Assembly: GCA_025201765.1 (NCBI GenBank)
Contig: MU623498.1
Location: 1 to 64,000, forward strand
Length of the DNA stretch: 64,000 nucleotides
Direction: 5' to 3'
Source: Daldinia sp. FL1419
Lineage: Eukaryota; Ascomycota; Sordariomycetes; Xylariales; Hypoxylaceae
This document shows positions 23,701 to 34,735 of the stretch, one piece after another; the first letter of the stretch is position 1, and every line of letters begins with the position of its first letter. Both the position numbers and the translations under genes were made by a program. The notes beneath the pieces are model-generated. The model did not search any database and was not told the origin of the DNA. It worked only from the letters and a program-made list of their open reading frames with translations.

Positions 23701-26377
23701 ATCCAACTTTCCGCCTAAGTGGAATTGTGAACGATATCTTCCACCTGAAGGACCTAGATGAGGCGCCAACCTCTATTCCTACTGAGGATGACTCTGCGTT
23801 TGGTTTGCGTGCAGACAACGGCAAAATTGTGATGTACTTCCAGAGTAGCCGAAAGGCAGACGTCTTAAAGGAGATCCGCAGAGCGAAGGCGATGTTGAGT
23901 AAAGATACTAGGACGATAAAGCCATTCGAACGCCTTATTCGACCTCAAGACGTCCCTGGGACATTGCTTAACCTTGCGTTAACAAATCTCGCTTCTCCAG
24001 ATGCGATGCTTCGGATTGCATCGTACAATCTACTTGGTGCGCTATGTCGAGCTTTTAAGTTCAAGGCGGCCTCTAAATTCATGTGCACCAAAGGTGAGCA
24101 CCTTTTTTTCGAAGCTCTCGCTATCCTCACTAACCATATCATGCAGATGTCTCTGTTCCTTTAGATCCGACTCAATTCATTGTCAATATCAGCAAGGTCC
24201 TTGCCCAGGAGGAGCCTCAATTAACATGCGATTTTTTGAACGAATTCTTCGTCGGCTGGGAAAGCTTTTCTGAGGAGCAAAAACCTTTAAGCCTGGCTTA
24301 CATGGCGCCATGGATACCAAGCTTGCGTACATCACTCTTGCCGGATGAATCTGACAGCGAAAAGGCCAAAGACAAGGTCGCCTCGATCTTTCGCAAATTG
24401 ATAGATGTGACGGTTATGGAGCCTTCGTTGGCCTTGATTTTAGAATACACAGCCTGGCCGGCAATCTACAAGGATGAAGTCCTATTAGACATCTTCCTTG
24501 ACGAGATTGTTAAGGCTGCGCTAGCTGTGGGGCTATACGATGAGCACACGCAAGCATTGACGTCTATAGTGACAGCTATTGGTACAATCACGCTCCGCGG
24601 AAAGATAATATCTAGACTGCGGAAAGCGCTAAACAGGTCTTCACTTCGGCCTACAAAATATCTTCCCGACAACTCTGTTTGGAATGAGCTTTGTATTCTA
24701 CTCCAATTTTGCCTCTCCCTTTCCTTCGACTGCGGTGTCCAGTCGCAGCTCTATCTACCGGAAATATTCCATATAGTCACTATGTTATCGAACACGGGTA
24801 CTCATGATATTCGAGCATTAGTTCACCGATTACTAATTAATTCGATTCACGCAGCTTGCACCTCGTTCCAGCTAGAGGATACCAAGCTATCGAAACTCCG
24901 TGGCACCCTTGAAATCTTATCCGAACCAAGGAATGACAGTCTTTCTGTCCCCTTGGTCTTAACTAGGGATGGAGCCTCTATATCAACTTCCCACGAGGTC
25001 GGGCCAACGCTTTCGGTTATAGAGAATCTTGCTACCTTGCTCTTTGAGACGTGTTCCGTTGCAGCACCATCCGTTGATATGGCCAACGCCTGGCGATCAA
25101 GATGGATGAGCCTGGTAGCTAGCACTGCCTTCCAGAATAATCCTGCCATTCAACCTCGAGCATTCACCGTCATGGGATGCTTGGCTCGAGAAGAGGTTGA
25201 TGATGATTTGCTCTACCAAGTTCTTGTAGCACTTCGCAACAGCGTTGGCCGTTTTGGGGAAGATAACGGTAGCGACATGCTCGTGGCCATCGTTACATCA
25301 TTATCCAAAATGATTGCGAAGCTCACCGCAGCATCCCGATATGGACCCCAGCTGTTTTGGTTAGCTATGTCGCTTGTCCGTCTTGTGCCTGCTAGTCTGT
25401 TCAACTGTACTGCCTTGTTCTTGGAAGCTGTACTAGCGAATATTGGCACGACAAGTGAACTAAGGGACAACAAAATGGCGCAATATCTCTTACAAGGTCG
25501 AATAACACTAGAAGACGCGGCGATAGCACTAGATGAAGCATACGGCATCCATTTTACGGCTGACACTTTCCATTTCGCGGTTTGCGCTTGTCTCGCACGA
25601 GGACTTACCGATCCCGTCACTAGAACCACGGCGCTCCGGGTTCTCTCAACTTTTCTCGAGATGACGACGGGTAGTTCCGAGGATCCTTCTAAAACCTTTA
25701 CAACGGAATTCTACGCGTCACCATATCTAGCTCTCATTCATGCCCGGGCTATTACTCCTGAAGATTTAAAAGAATGTCTCTGGTCAGCGGGCATCAACGC
25801 TTTAAATGTTGCTAACTTAGGACCAACCCGTAACCTGCACGACCTAGACAGCGTAAAGGACAAGGACTTACTACTCAGCACGGCTATCGAGCTAGTTGAT
25901 TTTCAGATCTTAGATGAAGCAATACAAACCCATACTCTAGCATGGCTGAACGACCTAGCATCCGGAAGACCAGCTGTCGTACTACATCTGTGAGTACATT
26001 CGGTTCATATCAGATATTACCATTATCAGCTGCTAACATGACGCAGATGCCCTACGATCGCATCTTTTCTAGACGAAGTATTACTTCACGGTCAGAGCTC
26101 GTCGATACTTGGATCAGCACAGGCTCTACTTCAAACGTTATCCTCCAACCCGAAATTTACGAGCGCGCTAGAAAGCGCTGGTGTTTTAAGTGATATCTTG
26201 GAAGATATGGGGTTCGAGGGGCTATACCGCTCAAGTTCCTTCACCTATTCTCAGGATCCGGACAAGCAGTGCTCTGTATTGACTGAGAAATTAATAGAGG
26301 TTAGTAACACTCCCAGTTCAATGCGCAGACATAGAAAGACGAGTCGCTAATGCATCACCCAGCTCATCATCATGTAA
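17785..26377 (+). CDS. ira1: Ras GTPase-activating protein, IRA/neurofibromin type
   Basis: Fourteen exons: 17785-17838, 17943-19424, 19482-19834, 19891-20005, 20058-21810, 21862-22151, 22201-22488, 22548-22922, 22985-23071, 23189-23361, 23417-24093, 24147-25989, 26047-26299 and 26363-26377. Every junction is canonical and in phase, giving 2585 aa. The start MNGDAGLVGCLVERL is the usual N-terminus of filamentous-fungal IRA proteins as far as I recall. The RasGAP domain (~1250-1460) has an arginine aligned with the catalytic finger (ILRRN, R1260) and the signature FLRFFCPAIVAPE (~1371). A Sec14/CRAL-TRIO-like segment follows (KPFGLLIDATCYDGQ, ~1590 on). The rest is helical-repeat-like. IRA proteins stimulate Ras GTP hydrolysis and so restrain Ras-cAMP signalling. 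The final exon encodes only LIIM and the stop codon, so the 3' end is slightly less certain than the rest. Confidence 0.92.
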
Positions 26378-26768
26378 GGCAAGACAGCTAGGAGGCAGAG
26401 CAGTTTTAAAAGGGAAATGCCCAACTTAAGCTTGATAAAACGGGTGCATAAAAAATAGGAGTGCATGAGCCCAAAACCAGCGGGTGCAGATACGGTGGGA
26501 AAGTCTGATTTATACAGGAAATGTAGAGAAATGAGATAGGAGACAACATTTAAAAGATATATGCACGACAGAAGGGTATATGTTACATATTTTATCTAGG
26601 ACGAAATACGTAATTATCCATTCCAGGCCCCGCTCACCGTACGTTCTATGGTTAGCCCCCTATTCTCTTCTGAAATTGACATGTGATATATGAGTATCAC
26701 GTGACGACGCGGTTTTGAATCTCTTAACGCGTCACGATTTATTTTATTTTGACGAATCATTTACATAC
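26378..26768. other. Intergenic region between RasGAP and MutY genes
   Basis: A 391-bp spacer between two genes on the same strand. It should hold the RasGAP 3' UTR and the MutY promoter. No repeats or further coding signals were seen. Confidence 0.5.
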
Positions 26769-28742
26769 ATGCTTCAAAATATGCGCCGCTCTTTACGAAG
26801 TACGCGACAAACGGTCTCCACATTGGTCAAGGAGACCGATGTCCTGGAACCAGCATCTACCATAAAGAATGAAGAATTTCTGGAAATCAACAGGTCCTTG
26901 CAAAAAACTAGGACTAAAAAGAGGACCGCTCGACATCAGAGTGATGAAGAATACGCCGAACAAGATAACCCAGCGGAAGAACGGCGTTCCAAAAAGCAGA
27001 AAGTAGGAGCACGTTCTAATAATAAAAAGAATGAGCATGTGGTCGCGCAGCTACATGCGCGCCTCTTCGGCAAATACAATGTGGCTCTAACCAATTCCGA
27101 GGCAAGAAATGCTAATATCAGTCTCCCTGGTCGTGTTCACGAATCATCCTATCACCGACCTCTACTCCTAGATAATCCCCAAGCGCGTACTTCGCTACTT
27201 ACCTGGTTCGACGGTGTAAGTTCCTCGCGCGAGATGCCCTGGCGTAAATCTTGGATAGATCCGACAACAACTACTGCTGAAGAAACCGAACGCCGAGCAT
27301 ACCAGGTCTGGATTAGCGAGATCATGCTGCAACAGACGCGCGTGGTAACAGTGATTGATTATTGGAACCGCTGGATGGAGCGGTGGCCTACGATGCAGGA
27401 TCTAGCGGCTGCAGGGCGAGATGAAGTGCTATCGGCTTGGCGCGGGCTCGGATATTATAGTCGCGCTACGAGGATTCATGACGCGGCGAGGATCGTGTGT
27501 GATGACCCTAATATGAAGGGTATGTTGCCCTCAGATGTGGGAGAGCTAGTTGCAAAAGTGCCCGGCGTCGGGAGGTATACTGCGGGAGCTATCTCGGCAA
27601 TCGTCTTTGGAAGAGCGGCGCCAATGGTGGATGGGAATGTATTACGTGTGCTTAGCCGACAGCTTGGCATCTTTGGGGATGTCAAAACGGATAAGGCGGT
27701 TATTGATCTACTCTGGGCCGCAGCTGATAGTCTGGTCAAGGCTATCGCGAGGGATGATCCAGAAGAAGATTATAATGAAATGGATTTTAATGCTGCTAAG
27801 AGGGAGGAAGGCGAGGAAGCGGCGCCTAGCAACAGACCCGGCCGATGGGGACAGGCGTTGATGGAACTTGGGAGCACCATATGCTCGCCGAAGCCTAACT
27901 GCGGGATTTGCCCCATAACATCAAGCTGTCGCGCGTATGACGAGGGTCTTCAATTGGCTACGAAAGAGGGTCTGGTGTTTAAGCCTACGGCACCCAGTAG
28001 CGCTGCCCCCGATATTGAGGACGCCTGTACTCTTTGCAAGCCATTCGAAGAATATTCAGGAGAAGACGGGGACGACAACACGCACGCCCGGGAGACGGAA
28101 AAGACGTCTATGCAGAAGAAATCCAAGTCGAAAACCCAGACGACACTACGATCGTTCACATTTACGCGAAGCACAACCAAAACGAAAGAATTAGCCAGTC
28201 CTAGACCGCCGCCATCCCCGGTTCTCGGCAGTGCTGCGGTAGAGGTTGTCATAAGTCATGCGAGAAAATTCCCGCTTAGGACAGCCAAGAAAGCCGTGCG
28301 CGAGGAAGAGACCATAGTTTGCGCTGTCCGGCGCGGCGATGGGCGGTATTTAATTCGTAAACGGTCTGAAAAAGGTCTGTTGGCAGGTTTGTGGGAGCTA
28401 CCGAGTTATATTCTACCAGACTCCCCGGTAGGGTCAGCGATGACGAGGGAGAAAGATGCGGAGAAATTTGTTCGGGGGTTACTAGGGGGCGATAGGCGAC
28501 CAGGAGGAAAGAAGATAGGGGTGAAACATATAAGTGGCTTGGGGTCTGTGCCGTGGTTATTCTCACATCTAAAGTTGACCATGCATGTCTACCTGTTCGA
28601 ACTCGAGGATGAGAATTACGATGAAGAGTCTGGCGAGTGTGATGGAACACGACGCCGATGGAGCGATGTGGATGCCATCGACGCGGAGTCTATGGGAACG
28701 GGTATGCGCAAATGCTGGGCGTTGGTTAAAGAGGTTGGGTAG
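26769..28742 (+). CDS. myh1: A/G-specific adenine DNA glycosylase (MutY/MUTYH)
   Basis: Single exon; 657 aa from the ATG at 26769, or 653 aa from the in-frame ATG at 26781 (MRRSLRSTRQ). The frame is open further upstream but without another ATG. The N-terminal ~100 residues are basic with a nuclear-signal-like RRSKKQKVG. The catalytic core has ISEIMLQQTRV (catalytic Glu184), the helix-hairpin-helix VPGVGRYTAGAI, the catalytic aspartate in VDGNV (Asp288), and four cysteines spaced C-X6-C-X2-C-X5-C (C372, C379, C382, C388) for the [4Fe-4S] cluster. A linker of ~130 residues precedes a NUDIX-like C-terminal domain (~525-655) that recognises 8-oxoguanine in MutY enzymes. The protein removes adenine mispaired with 8-oxoguanine in nuclear and possibly mitochondrial DNA. 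All catalytic residues are intact. Confidence 0.95.
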   Translation: MLQNMRRSLRSTRQTVSTLVKETDVLEPASTIKNEEFLEINRSLQKTRTKKRTARHQSDEEYAEQDNPAEERRSKKQKVGARSNNKKNEHVVAQLHARLFGKYNVALTNSEARNANISLPGRVHESSYHRPLLLDNPQARTSLLTWFDGVSSSREMPWRKSWIDPTTTTAEETERRAYQVWISEIMLQQTRVVTVIDYWNRWMERWPTMQDLAAAGRDEVLSAWRGLGYYSRATRIHDAARIVCDDPNMKGMLPSDVGELVAKVPGVGRYTAGAISAIVFGRAAPMVDGNVLRVLSRQLGIFGDVKTDKAVIDLLWAAADSLVKAIARDDPEEDYNEMDFNAAKREEGEEAAPSNRPGRWGQALMELGSTICSPKPNCGICPITSSCRAYDEGLQLATKEGLVFKPTAPSSAAPDIEDACTLCKPFEEYSGEDGDDNTHARETEKTSMQKKSKSKTQTTLRSFTFTRSTTKTKELASPRPPPSPVLGSAAVEVVISHARKFPLRTAKKAVREEETIVCAVRRGDGRYLIRKRSEKGLLAGLWELPSYILPDSPVGSAMTREKDAEKFVRGLLGGDRRPGGKKIGVKHISGLGSVPWLFSHLKLTMHVYLFELEDENYDEESGECDGTRRRWSDVDAIDAESMGTGMRKCWALVKEVG

Positions 28743-29763
28743 GGAAGCTGTAGATAATCTGGAGAATCCATACGTATTGTTCTAGCACAATAATGAGAAA
28801 TGTTTCAGAAGTCTACTTTTGCTCTTGAAATCAGTTAGTATAAGGACGAATGAGTGGTTGGGCGAGAGAGTCAACCTATGCTCCCACATTATCGTCGGGC
28901 AACATCATAACGGCCACCTCAGATGGAGGCGTCGTGGAGTTTCCAATAGAAAAACTAGAATAATACAAATGCCACAAGGTGATGGAAATGCAAAAGCATA
29001 TGTAGGTAGGTCTGAAAAAGATAAAATATAAAAAAAGGGAAAAGAGAAAAGGGCAAAAACATACAACACCGGGGATTCGCTGGTCGTCACCGACCCAACT
29101 ACTGATCCGGCGGTATCTGGCTTATCTATGGGAGAGCGGACGGGATCCCGAGTTTTCCAGATCCTATGGTCGTATGTGATAATTCAATGGACTGTTTTGA
29201 TATATATATATTCATGGACCAGGACTTGGACTTTGGCGCAGAAAAGGGGCGGTTGACAGCAGCGATAACATGTCCGCCTTATGACGAAGATTCCATCCTA
29301 TTTACTTACGACGATCGCATCAAAAATTATTAGATCTAGGCCTACAAGTATTATTCGATCTTCTTTTTCGGACGCTTTTCTTGCCATCGTAGTTATAATT
29401 CTTTATGGGGAGCTTGACTCAAACCCCTTTATGTATTGCCATACGGTTGGTTGCGTCGTGCTTGGTGACCTCACCACTTCGTCACGATCACCCGCCAATG
29501 AGATTATGCTTTTCTTTTCGCTGTACAGAGCACGTCAACGCTAATCATTCATTGAGGCGTAGCCAATAGCGTTGAGAAATATGCCGGGTCATGGTATAGC
29601 AGAGAGGTCCGTTGTCTACCTCTAACCTAGGTTAGAATCTTATATAACAGTTCTCTCGGTGCTCATGCCTACAACCTAGGTCAGTATATGAAAATGAATC
29701 AATCCTCTTCCACTCAAACCATATCGAAATAATTCAGCAATCACAAATATACAATCGTCAACC
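28743..29763. other. Intergenic region between MutY and a small protein gene
   Basis: About 1 kb with no confident gene. The short open frames at 28819-29031, 28905-29090 and 29281-29544 lack domains, good splice extensions and convincing composition. The last ~150 bp (about 29600-29763) should hold the promoter and 5' UTR of the next gene. Confidence 0.4.
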
Positions 29764-30129
29764 ATGAGTAACTGGGGAAGCGCACGGTCCGAAGGCGGAA
29801 AGGCCGGTCACCAAGGTGGTGGAAACACGAGTACTGGCACTGTAGGTTGGCTACATTCCGCTCCTCTCCCTACGAAGCTCAAATAGGCTAATGGCTTCCT
29901 ACTCAGTTCTCAGGGCCTGATTTCAACAACCTATATCTTCAAAAGAGATCCACGGACCAAGAATCTCTCAAGAGACGCGAGAGCATATCAGATCAATATA
30001 ATACCGGATTCCTAGGCAGAATGTGGCGACGGTAAGTTGTTATAACATCCTTCTTCTCCTCGAAACTAGTATTCTAATTATTGTCGGTGAAGATGGGTTT
30101 CTGGACCTGGTGGTGAGACAAGGACTTAG
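29764..30129 (+). CDS. Small hydrophilic fungal protein (79 aa), CON-8-like
   Basis: Three small exons, 29764-29841, 29907-30031 and 30093-30129, joined by canonical GT..AG introns of about 60 nt in matching phase, encode 79 aa beginning MSNWGSARSEGGKAGHQGGG and ending in PGGETRT. The protein is Gly/Ser/Arg-rich with no signal peptide or membrane segment. The block LYLQKRSTDQESLKRRESIS...GFLGRMWRRW resembles the small conidiation-associated CON-8-like proteins of Pezizomycotina (a QKR, then a RRxS segment, then a GF-G-MW motif). That resemblance is from memory and is moderate. Expression during sporulation or stress is inferred only. Three matched short exons with sound splice sites make the gene itself fairly safe. 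Confidence 0.65.
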
Positions 30130-31147
30130 TTGTTCCTTTTGGTAGAGATGCAGCTATGAAGCTCTGGTCGTGTATGCGGCGTTTATAGTTTATCGACGAT
30201 GCTATTGTTGTTCTCCGCGGCGGAATGCCTGATATGCACATGTTCTAAGAGGGCGGCAAACGAATAAAACTGGGATGGCATTACGAATTCATAATGATTA
30301 CCCTTGTAAAGTAGTACCATCTTTAACTCGCCATTCTTTAACCCGAGTCATTTAAAGACATGGAAGAAGCGGAACACTCATCGTATGGTCTATTGACTCT
30401 GGATGGTAATATCAACGACTACTAATGGTCCCGGTGGATCGCAACGCGCAATGTTGAATGGAGCGACTAACAGCAGGTCACATTTGTTACCTCTTACAAG
30501 ACAGAAGCCCGAAACTATAAATCCAAGAGATTGGAGGCTTCAGGGGTCGTTGGCCCACGCCCACGCCCACGCCCACCGGGCTCAACCCCAACCGGGCGGG
30601 AAATACAAGGGGTGTGTGCTTCATCTGTTTCTATCCGCCCATCCTCAAGCACGATGAACTCATAATGTCTCTTTGGGCCCGTGATCTCCTCACTTTTACC
30701 TGGTTGGCTTACTTCGATGGCGATGTATTCGAAGCAGTAGTCTTCGCCAAGACCATACAAGCTTTTATAGCAGGCGGGAATCATGCCTCTTCAATATCGT
30801 ATCTTCTTCAACCTTGCCTTGATGAATCTTCGGTCCGAGTCCACTTCTTCGAGATAGCCATGTCCACACAGCTTCACAACACGTAGGATATGTAGGACAC
30901 GCAGGACTCGTAGGACTCGTATGAGCCCTATGGGGAAATGCAAATAGCGAAATAGCTCTTATATAATGGTTACTACTACGAGGCCCAAAATATTTATATC
31001 CTTTTCGTATTAAAAGACGCAACCCCAGGTGTATGATTGACTCACCTCGCTCCCTCATTTGCCCCTCGCGCTCGACTCTTCCTCGTTATACTTGCTTTTA
31101 GGGTATATTTATTAAAAGACTCGTGATACCCGTTCATCGCATATAAG
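30130..31147. other. Intergenic region upstream of the pectate lyase gene
   Basis: About 1 kb. It contains a (CCCACG)-type hexamer repeat (about 30553-30576). The minus strand of 30515-30784 has an 89-codon frame with fairly normal composition (segment FEYIAIEVSQPGKSEEI) that could be one exon of an unrecognised small gene. An in-frame partner exon could not be proven, so it is not listed as a CDS. The 3' part should be the pectate lyase promoter. Confidence 0.35.
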
Positions 31148-32143
31148 ATGAAGTACTCGGCCTTTACGGTATTCGCGGCCCTCGCCATAGCGTCTCCGCA
31201 TGACAACGCCGGTACACGCGATAATATTACACAAGATAATATCGCACGACGACAGGCAGCCGAGGCATGTCCCATCGGTTATTGCACCCAGAACGGCGGG
31301 ACGACAGGCGGTGCTGCGGGCGAGACTGTGACTGTGACTGACGTCGACAGCTTAGCCAAGGCAGCGAAACAGGACGGCCCTCTCACGGTTATAGTCTCCG
31401 GCGCAATCACCGGATCCGCCAAAGTTCACGTCTCCGCCGATAAGACCATCTTCGGCGAGAAGGGAAGCTCTCTCACCGGTGTCGGACTCTACATACGCAG
31501 GACGAAGAATGTTATTGTTCGTAACATGAAGATTTCCAAGGTCCCAGCTAAGAATGGCGATGCTATTGGTATCGACGCATCGTCAAACGTATGGGTCGAC
31601 CACTGCGATCTGTCCGGCGACCCGGGTCTCGGCAAAGATGATCTTGACGGACTGCTCGACATCTCGCACGGATCGGAGTGGATCACCGTCTCGAACACGT
31701 ACTTGCACGATCATTGGAAGGCATCGCTCATCGGACACTCGGATAACAACGCCAGGGAGGACCAGGGCTCCCTCCACGTCACTTATGCCGGCAACCACTT
31801 CTATAATACGTACAGCCGAGCGCCCCTCGTCCGCTTCGGAACCGTGCACATCGTCAACACATTCTGGCACTCGTTAATCGCCAGTGGCGTGAACTGTCGA
31901 ATGGGTGCTCAGGTTCTCATTCAGAGCTCGGCCTTCAAGAATAGCTCCAAGAACGCCGTCTTCTTCGCCGACTCCAAGGAGACGGGGTTTGCTGTCCTCG
32001 AAGACGTCGATCTCGGAGGCTCTCAGAACACGGCACCGGCCGGCACTCTGACGGTCAGCTCGTTGCCGTACCCCCCTATTGAAGTTCTAGGTTCGGCCGC
32101 TGTTGGCAGTGCTGTGTCCAGTACCGCCGGACAAAAGTTGTAA
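31148..32143 (+). CDS. Secreted pectate lyase (PL1 family)
   Basis: Intronless, 331 aa. Residues 1-16 (MKYSAFTVFAALAIAS) form a signal peptide. A dibasic site (IARRQ, ~36) suggests Kex2-type propeptide removal before the mature start near AEACPIGYCTQNGG. The right-handed beta-helix core has the PL1 motifs SNVWVDHCDLSGD (aspartates that bind calcium), WKASLIGHSDNN and YSRAPLVRFGTVHIVNT, which holds the catalytic arginine. The enzyme cleaves polygalacturonate by calcium-dependent beta-elimination and acts outside the cell on plant cell-wall pectin, so it points to a plant-associated or litter-decomposing lifestyle. The length is typical. Its G+C content is clearly higher than that of the surrounding intergenic DNA. 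Confidence 0.95.
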   Translation: MKYSAFTVFAALAIASPHDNAGTRDNITQDNIARRQAAEACPIGYCTQNGGTTGGAAGETVTVTDVDSLAKAAKQDGPLTVIVSGAITGSAKVHVSADKTIFGEKGSSLTGVGLYIRRTKNVIVRNMKISKVPAKNGDAIGIDASSNVWVDHCDLSGDPGLGKDDLDGLLDISHGSEWITVSNTYLHDHWKASLIGHSDNNAREDQGSLHVTYAGNHFYNTYSRAPLVRFGTVHIVNTFWHSLIASGVNCRMGAQVLIQSSAFKNSSKNAVFFADSKETGFAVLEDVDLGGSQNTAPAGTLTVSSLPYPPIEVLGSAAVGSAVSSTAGQKL

Positions 32144-33075
32144 TAGTTTCGTACACGTATTTCATACCTATACACTAGGTAGTTATCAACTATGGCGAAA
32201 TAAAGCACCCCTTTCCGGGATTTCAAACCTATTAGCTTCCTGGCTCGGGTTAACTTCTAACTTTAAGTGGTGAGACTCTGGTGAGCCTGTGAGGACTAAA
32301 AGTTTGCTTCAACTATTAGGATCCGCCTCTATTCTAACTAACACTAATAGCAAACAAGCAAAAGGACATGGCGCGGCCCAATGACGATAGATATTTGTTT
32401 CTATTTTATCCTATTAGTGCAAGATAAGTCCTAGCGCGACCCTGCCGCCTCGTAGACGGGTAGCTGAGCTCGCGCGAAAACCACTTGTCTTGGGCCCTGA
32501 AGGCTGAGGCTTGGCTAGGCCCTTGGGCTTTCTGCTGCCTGCAAGGACAGAAATGCCGAAGATCACGATTCACCGTACCACAACGTCCTTACTTCCCATC
32601 TCGCTAGGGTCAATAGGGGGGAATAACGAACGCTGGTGTTGGTTCTGGTACCGAGCTTATGGGTTGCATGTCGTCCCCCGCATCCTAGGACCTAGGTTAG
32701 GTATATGCAAATAACCCGCCGAATGCGACGGTGGCCAACGCCCTGAGATCGGATAATATCCATTTTCTCGATCTGCACGGAGCCGTCGTCTTAAATTATC
32801 TCCACCAACCATCTCTCTCTCTCTCTTTCTCTCTCTTTCTCTCCTTCTCTCTCTCTCTGTTTCTTTCTCTCTCTCTTTCTGTCTCCCCCCCTCTCTCCAA
32901 GACTCTGTTGGACCCTGAGAACCAGACCATCACCACACCACCACATTCACCAATAGCAATAGTAGAAGGCAGCAAGCAGTATTAGTAGGTAGGTTGGGTG
33001 GTTAAGAGTGAGCGCACTACACTTTGCTATACTATACGCATGACCGCGTACGCGTATTAAATAAACATAAACACA
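32144..33075. other. Intergenic region between pectate lyase and alpha/beta hydrolase
   Basis: About 0.9 kb. No gene was supported. It includes a G+C-richer stretch (32430-32700) of unknown nature and a ~90-bp CT-rich microsatellite listed separately. The last ~170 bp should be the promoter or 5' UTR of the hydrolase gene. Confidence 0.4.
32811..32900. repeat. CT-rich microsatellite / polypyrimidine tract
   Basis: About 90 bp made almost only of C and T, mainly CTCTCT with interspersed TTTCT, ending in a C-run and CTCTCTCC. It lies 170-260 bp upstream of the hydrolase start codon. Polypyrimidine tracts are common in fungal promoters and 5' UTRs, and such tracts are length-variable. Confidence 0.9.
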
Positions 33076-34029
33076 ATGGACAAACTACCATCGTTCGGCC
33101 GCGGCATCGATGATTTGTTGCTACCTACATTCGCGGCTTACGCGCCCTTCGTACTTGCCCAGGAGTCCAAGATCAAGTCGACGCGGCGCGAGACACACAA
33201 GTACGGGAGCACCCCGCGACACCAGCTAGATGTCTACTATCCGGACCAGGGTAGATCGGCACCACAGTTCCGCGCGAAGCCCGTATTCATCTTCCTGTAC
33301 GGCGGCGGCTTCGTCGGCGGGAATAAGATAAATGAGGAATACGCCCACGGATTGGTGTTTAAAAACGTCGGCCACTTCTTCGCTTCTCGCTACGGGTTTA
33401 CTGTTATCGTCCCGGACTATCGTCTCATCTCTCACGGCGCAAAGTATCCTTCCGGCGGCGAGGATGTCAAGCTTGTTGTCGATTGGATCGTGAAGGATTT
33501 GAGGAAGCAAGAGGGATACGAGTCCATCGACTTGTTCTTGCTGGGAAACTCTGCCGGAGGTATTCACGTCACAACGTACCTCCTAGACCCCGGGTTCAAG
33601 GAGTCTAGGGATGCGATCGTATCCGAGGAGCGTACGAGTCGAGGTGTGCTACTCAGGGGAGTGATACTTCTCGGCGTACCATTCCACTGGGGTGGAGACG
33701 ACAACACGATCCTACGAGCTTACTTGGGAGAAGGGAAAATCTGGGAGAATTCATCCCTGGGCACCTTAGAGAAGGAGAAAAGGAAGGGTACCGAACCGGT
33801 TCTGCCCGGCGTCAAGATTAACATCTTGGTCAGCGAGCTTGACCCCGAGCTTATGTATGAATCGGCGCAGCAGTTTAAGAAGGAGTGGACGAAAGTTGAT
33901 ATCAGCTACGACATCCTGGATGGACACAACCACATTAGCCCACAACTCGGTCTAAGCACAGGTATCGCAAAGGAGGAAGCTTGGGGTGTACAGGTTGCTG
34001 AGTTTTGCCAATCACGCGCCACCGAGTAA
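33076..34029 (+). CDS. Alpha/beta-hydrolase fold protein (esterase/lipase-like)
   Basis: Intronless, 317 aa, with no signal peptide, so probably intracellular. It has the oxyanion-hole segment YGGGFVGG (residues ~75-82), the nucleophile elbow LLGNSAGG (GxSxG, ~156-163), an acidic residue in LVSELDPEL (~254-262) and a C-terminal histidine in DGHNHIS (~290-296), so a full Ser-Asp/Glu-His triad is visible. The pattern fits the alpha/beta-hydrolase-3 esterase group (carboxylesterase, formamidase-like). The substrate cannot be read from sequence. The neighbouring pectate lyase on the same strand does not establish a functional link. Confidence 0.88.
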   Translation: MDKLPSFGRGIDDLLLPTFAAYAPFVLAQESKIKSTRRETHKYGSTPRHQLDVYYPDQGRSAPQFRAKPVFIFLYGGGFVGGNKINEEYAHGLVFKNVGHFFASRYGFTVIVPDYRLISHGAKYPSGGEDVKLVVDWIVKDLRKQEGYESIDLFLLGNSAGGIHVTTYLLDPGFKESRDAIVSEERTSRGVLLRGVILLGVPFHWGGDDNTILRAYLGEGKIWENSSLGTLEKEKRKGTEPVLPGVKINILVSELDPELMYESAQQFKKEWTKVDISYDILDGHNHISPQLGLSTGIAKEEAWGVQVAEFCQSRATE

Positions 34030-34735
34030 GATATTCGCCGGAGTGGCCTCGTGAAGTTAGTAGAGTCCGCCGTAGGAGTAATCACGCGGAAGATCCCCGT
34101 ATCGAATGATTTCCAATTAGAATTCACTATCGGAATGTGATGCTGGGCATAGTACATAGCGTCAAACTGAGAGTCTTCAGGACAGCGGATCATCGGTGCT
34201 ATGAACATCTTGAATGGTAAAATTATCTATAGTCGAAAGTAGTATCGCGAGTATGAGTATAAGGAAATCATTAACTATCTCCTAGGGATGCGGGATCTTC
34301 TACTACTTTTATATAAAATCCGTGGACGAGTACCTATAGTCCACCACATCACTTCTTCACTATAGTCTATCATACACGCCATGACGTGGATGCTCATATG
34401 CCGATCTATAGTTATCGTATGCCATTTATAACCTGAACAGTTATAATTCCCTTGTTATACTACTTAATCGAGTTCCGCTAGACGTGCGGAATAGGACTTG
34501 TTGAGGTATGTGGTTGATGTCACAAGACGGATACAGAGGCCTCTCACTGTAGCGCCTGTATTATGTCGCCTTTAAGCTGGCGTTGACCCATGAAATCCAA
34601 GCTTCTAAGCCGCGGCCGCGTTTGAATTTTGAGGACCGTAGCATCTATTTCCATATAAAGGAGCTACACAACAGAAGCTGGTATATTGTGAAAAGCAAAC
34701 CCCAAACTCCGCAATGATGAATTCCCGAACCAACA
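34030..34735. other. Convergent intergenic region between hydrolase and HAS1
   Basis: About 0.7 kb with the 3' ends of two converging genes. No repeat, RNA gene or convincing open frame was found. The 100-codon minus-strand frame at 33906-34208 mostly overlaps the hydrolase and is a shadow. Confidence 0.45.

Noticed and set aside
26715..26768. Upstream extension of MutY to a TTG at 26715
   Set aside because: Nuclear fungal genes normally start at ATG; the first ATG in the frame is at 26769.
29281..29544. 87-codon + strand frame between MutY and the small protein gene
   Set aside because: No signal peptide or domain; the composition is not clearly coding and there is no sound intron to extend it.
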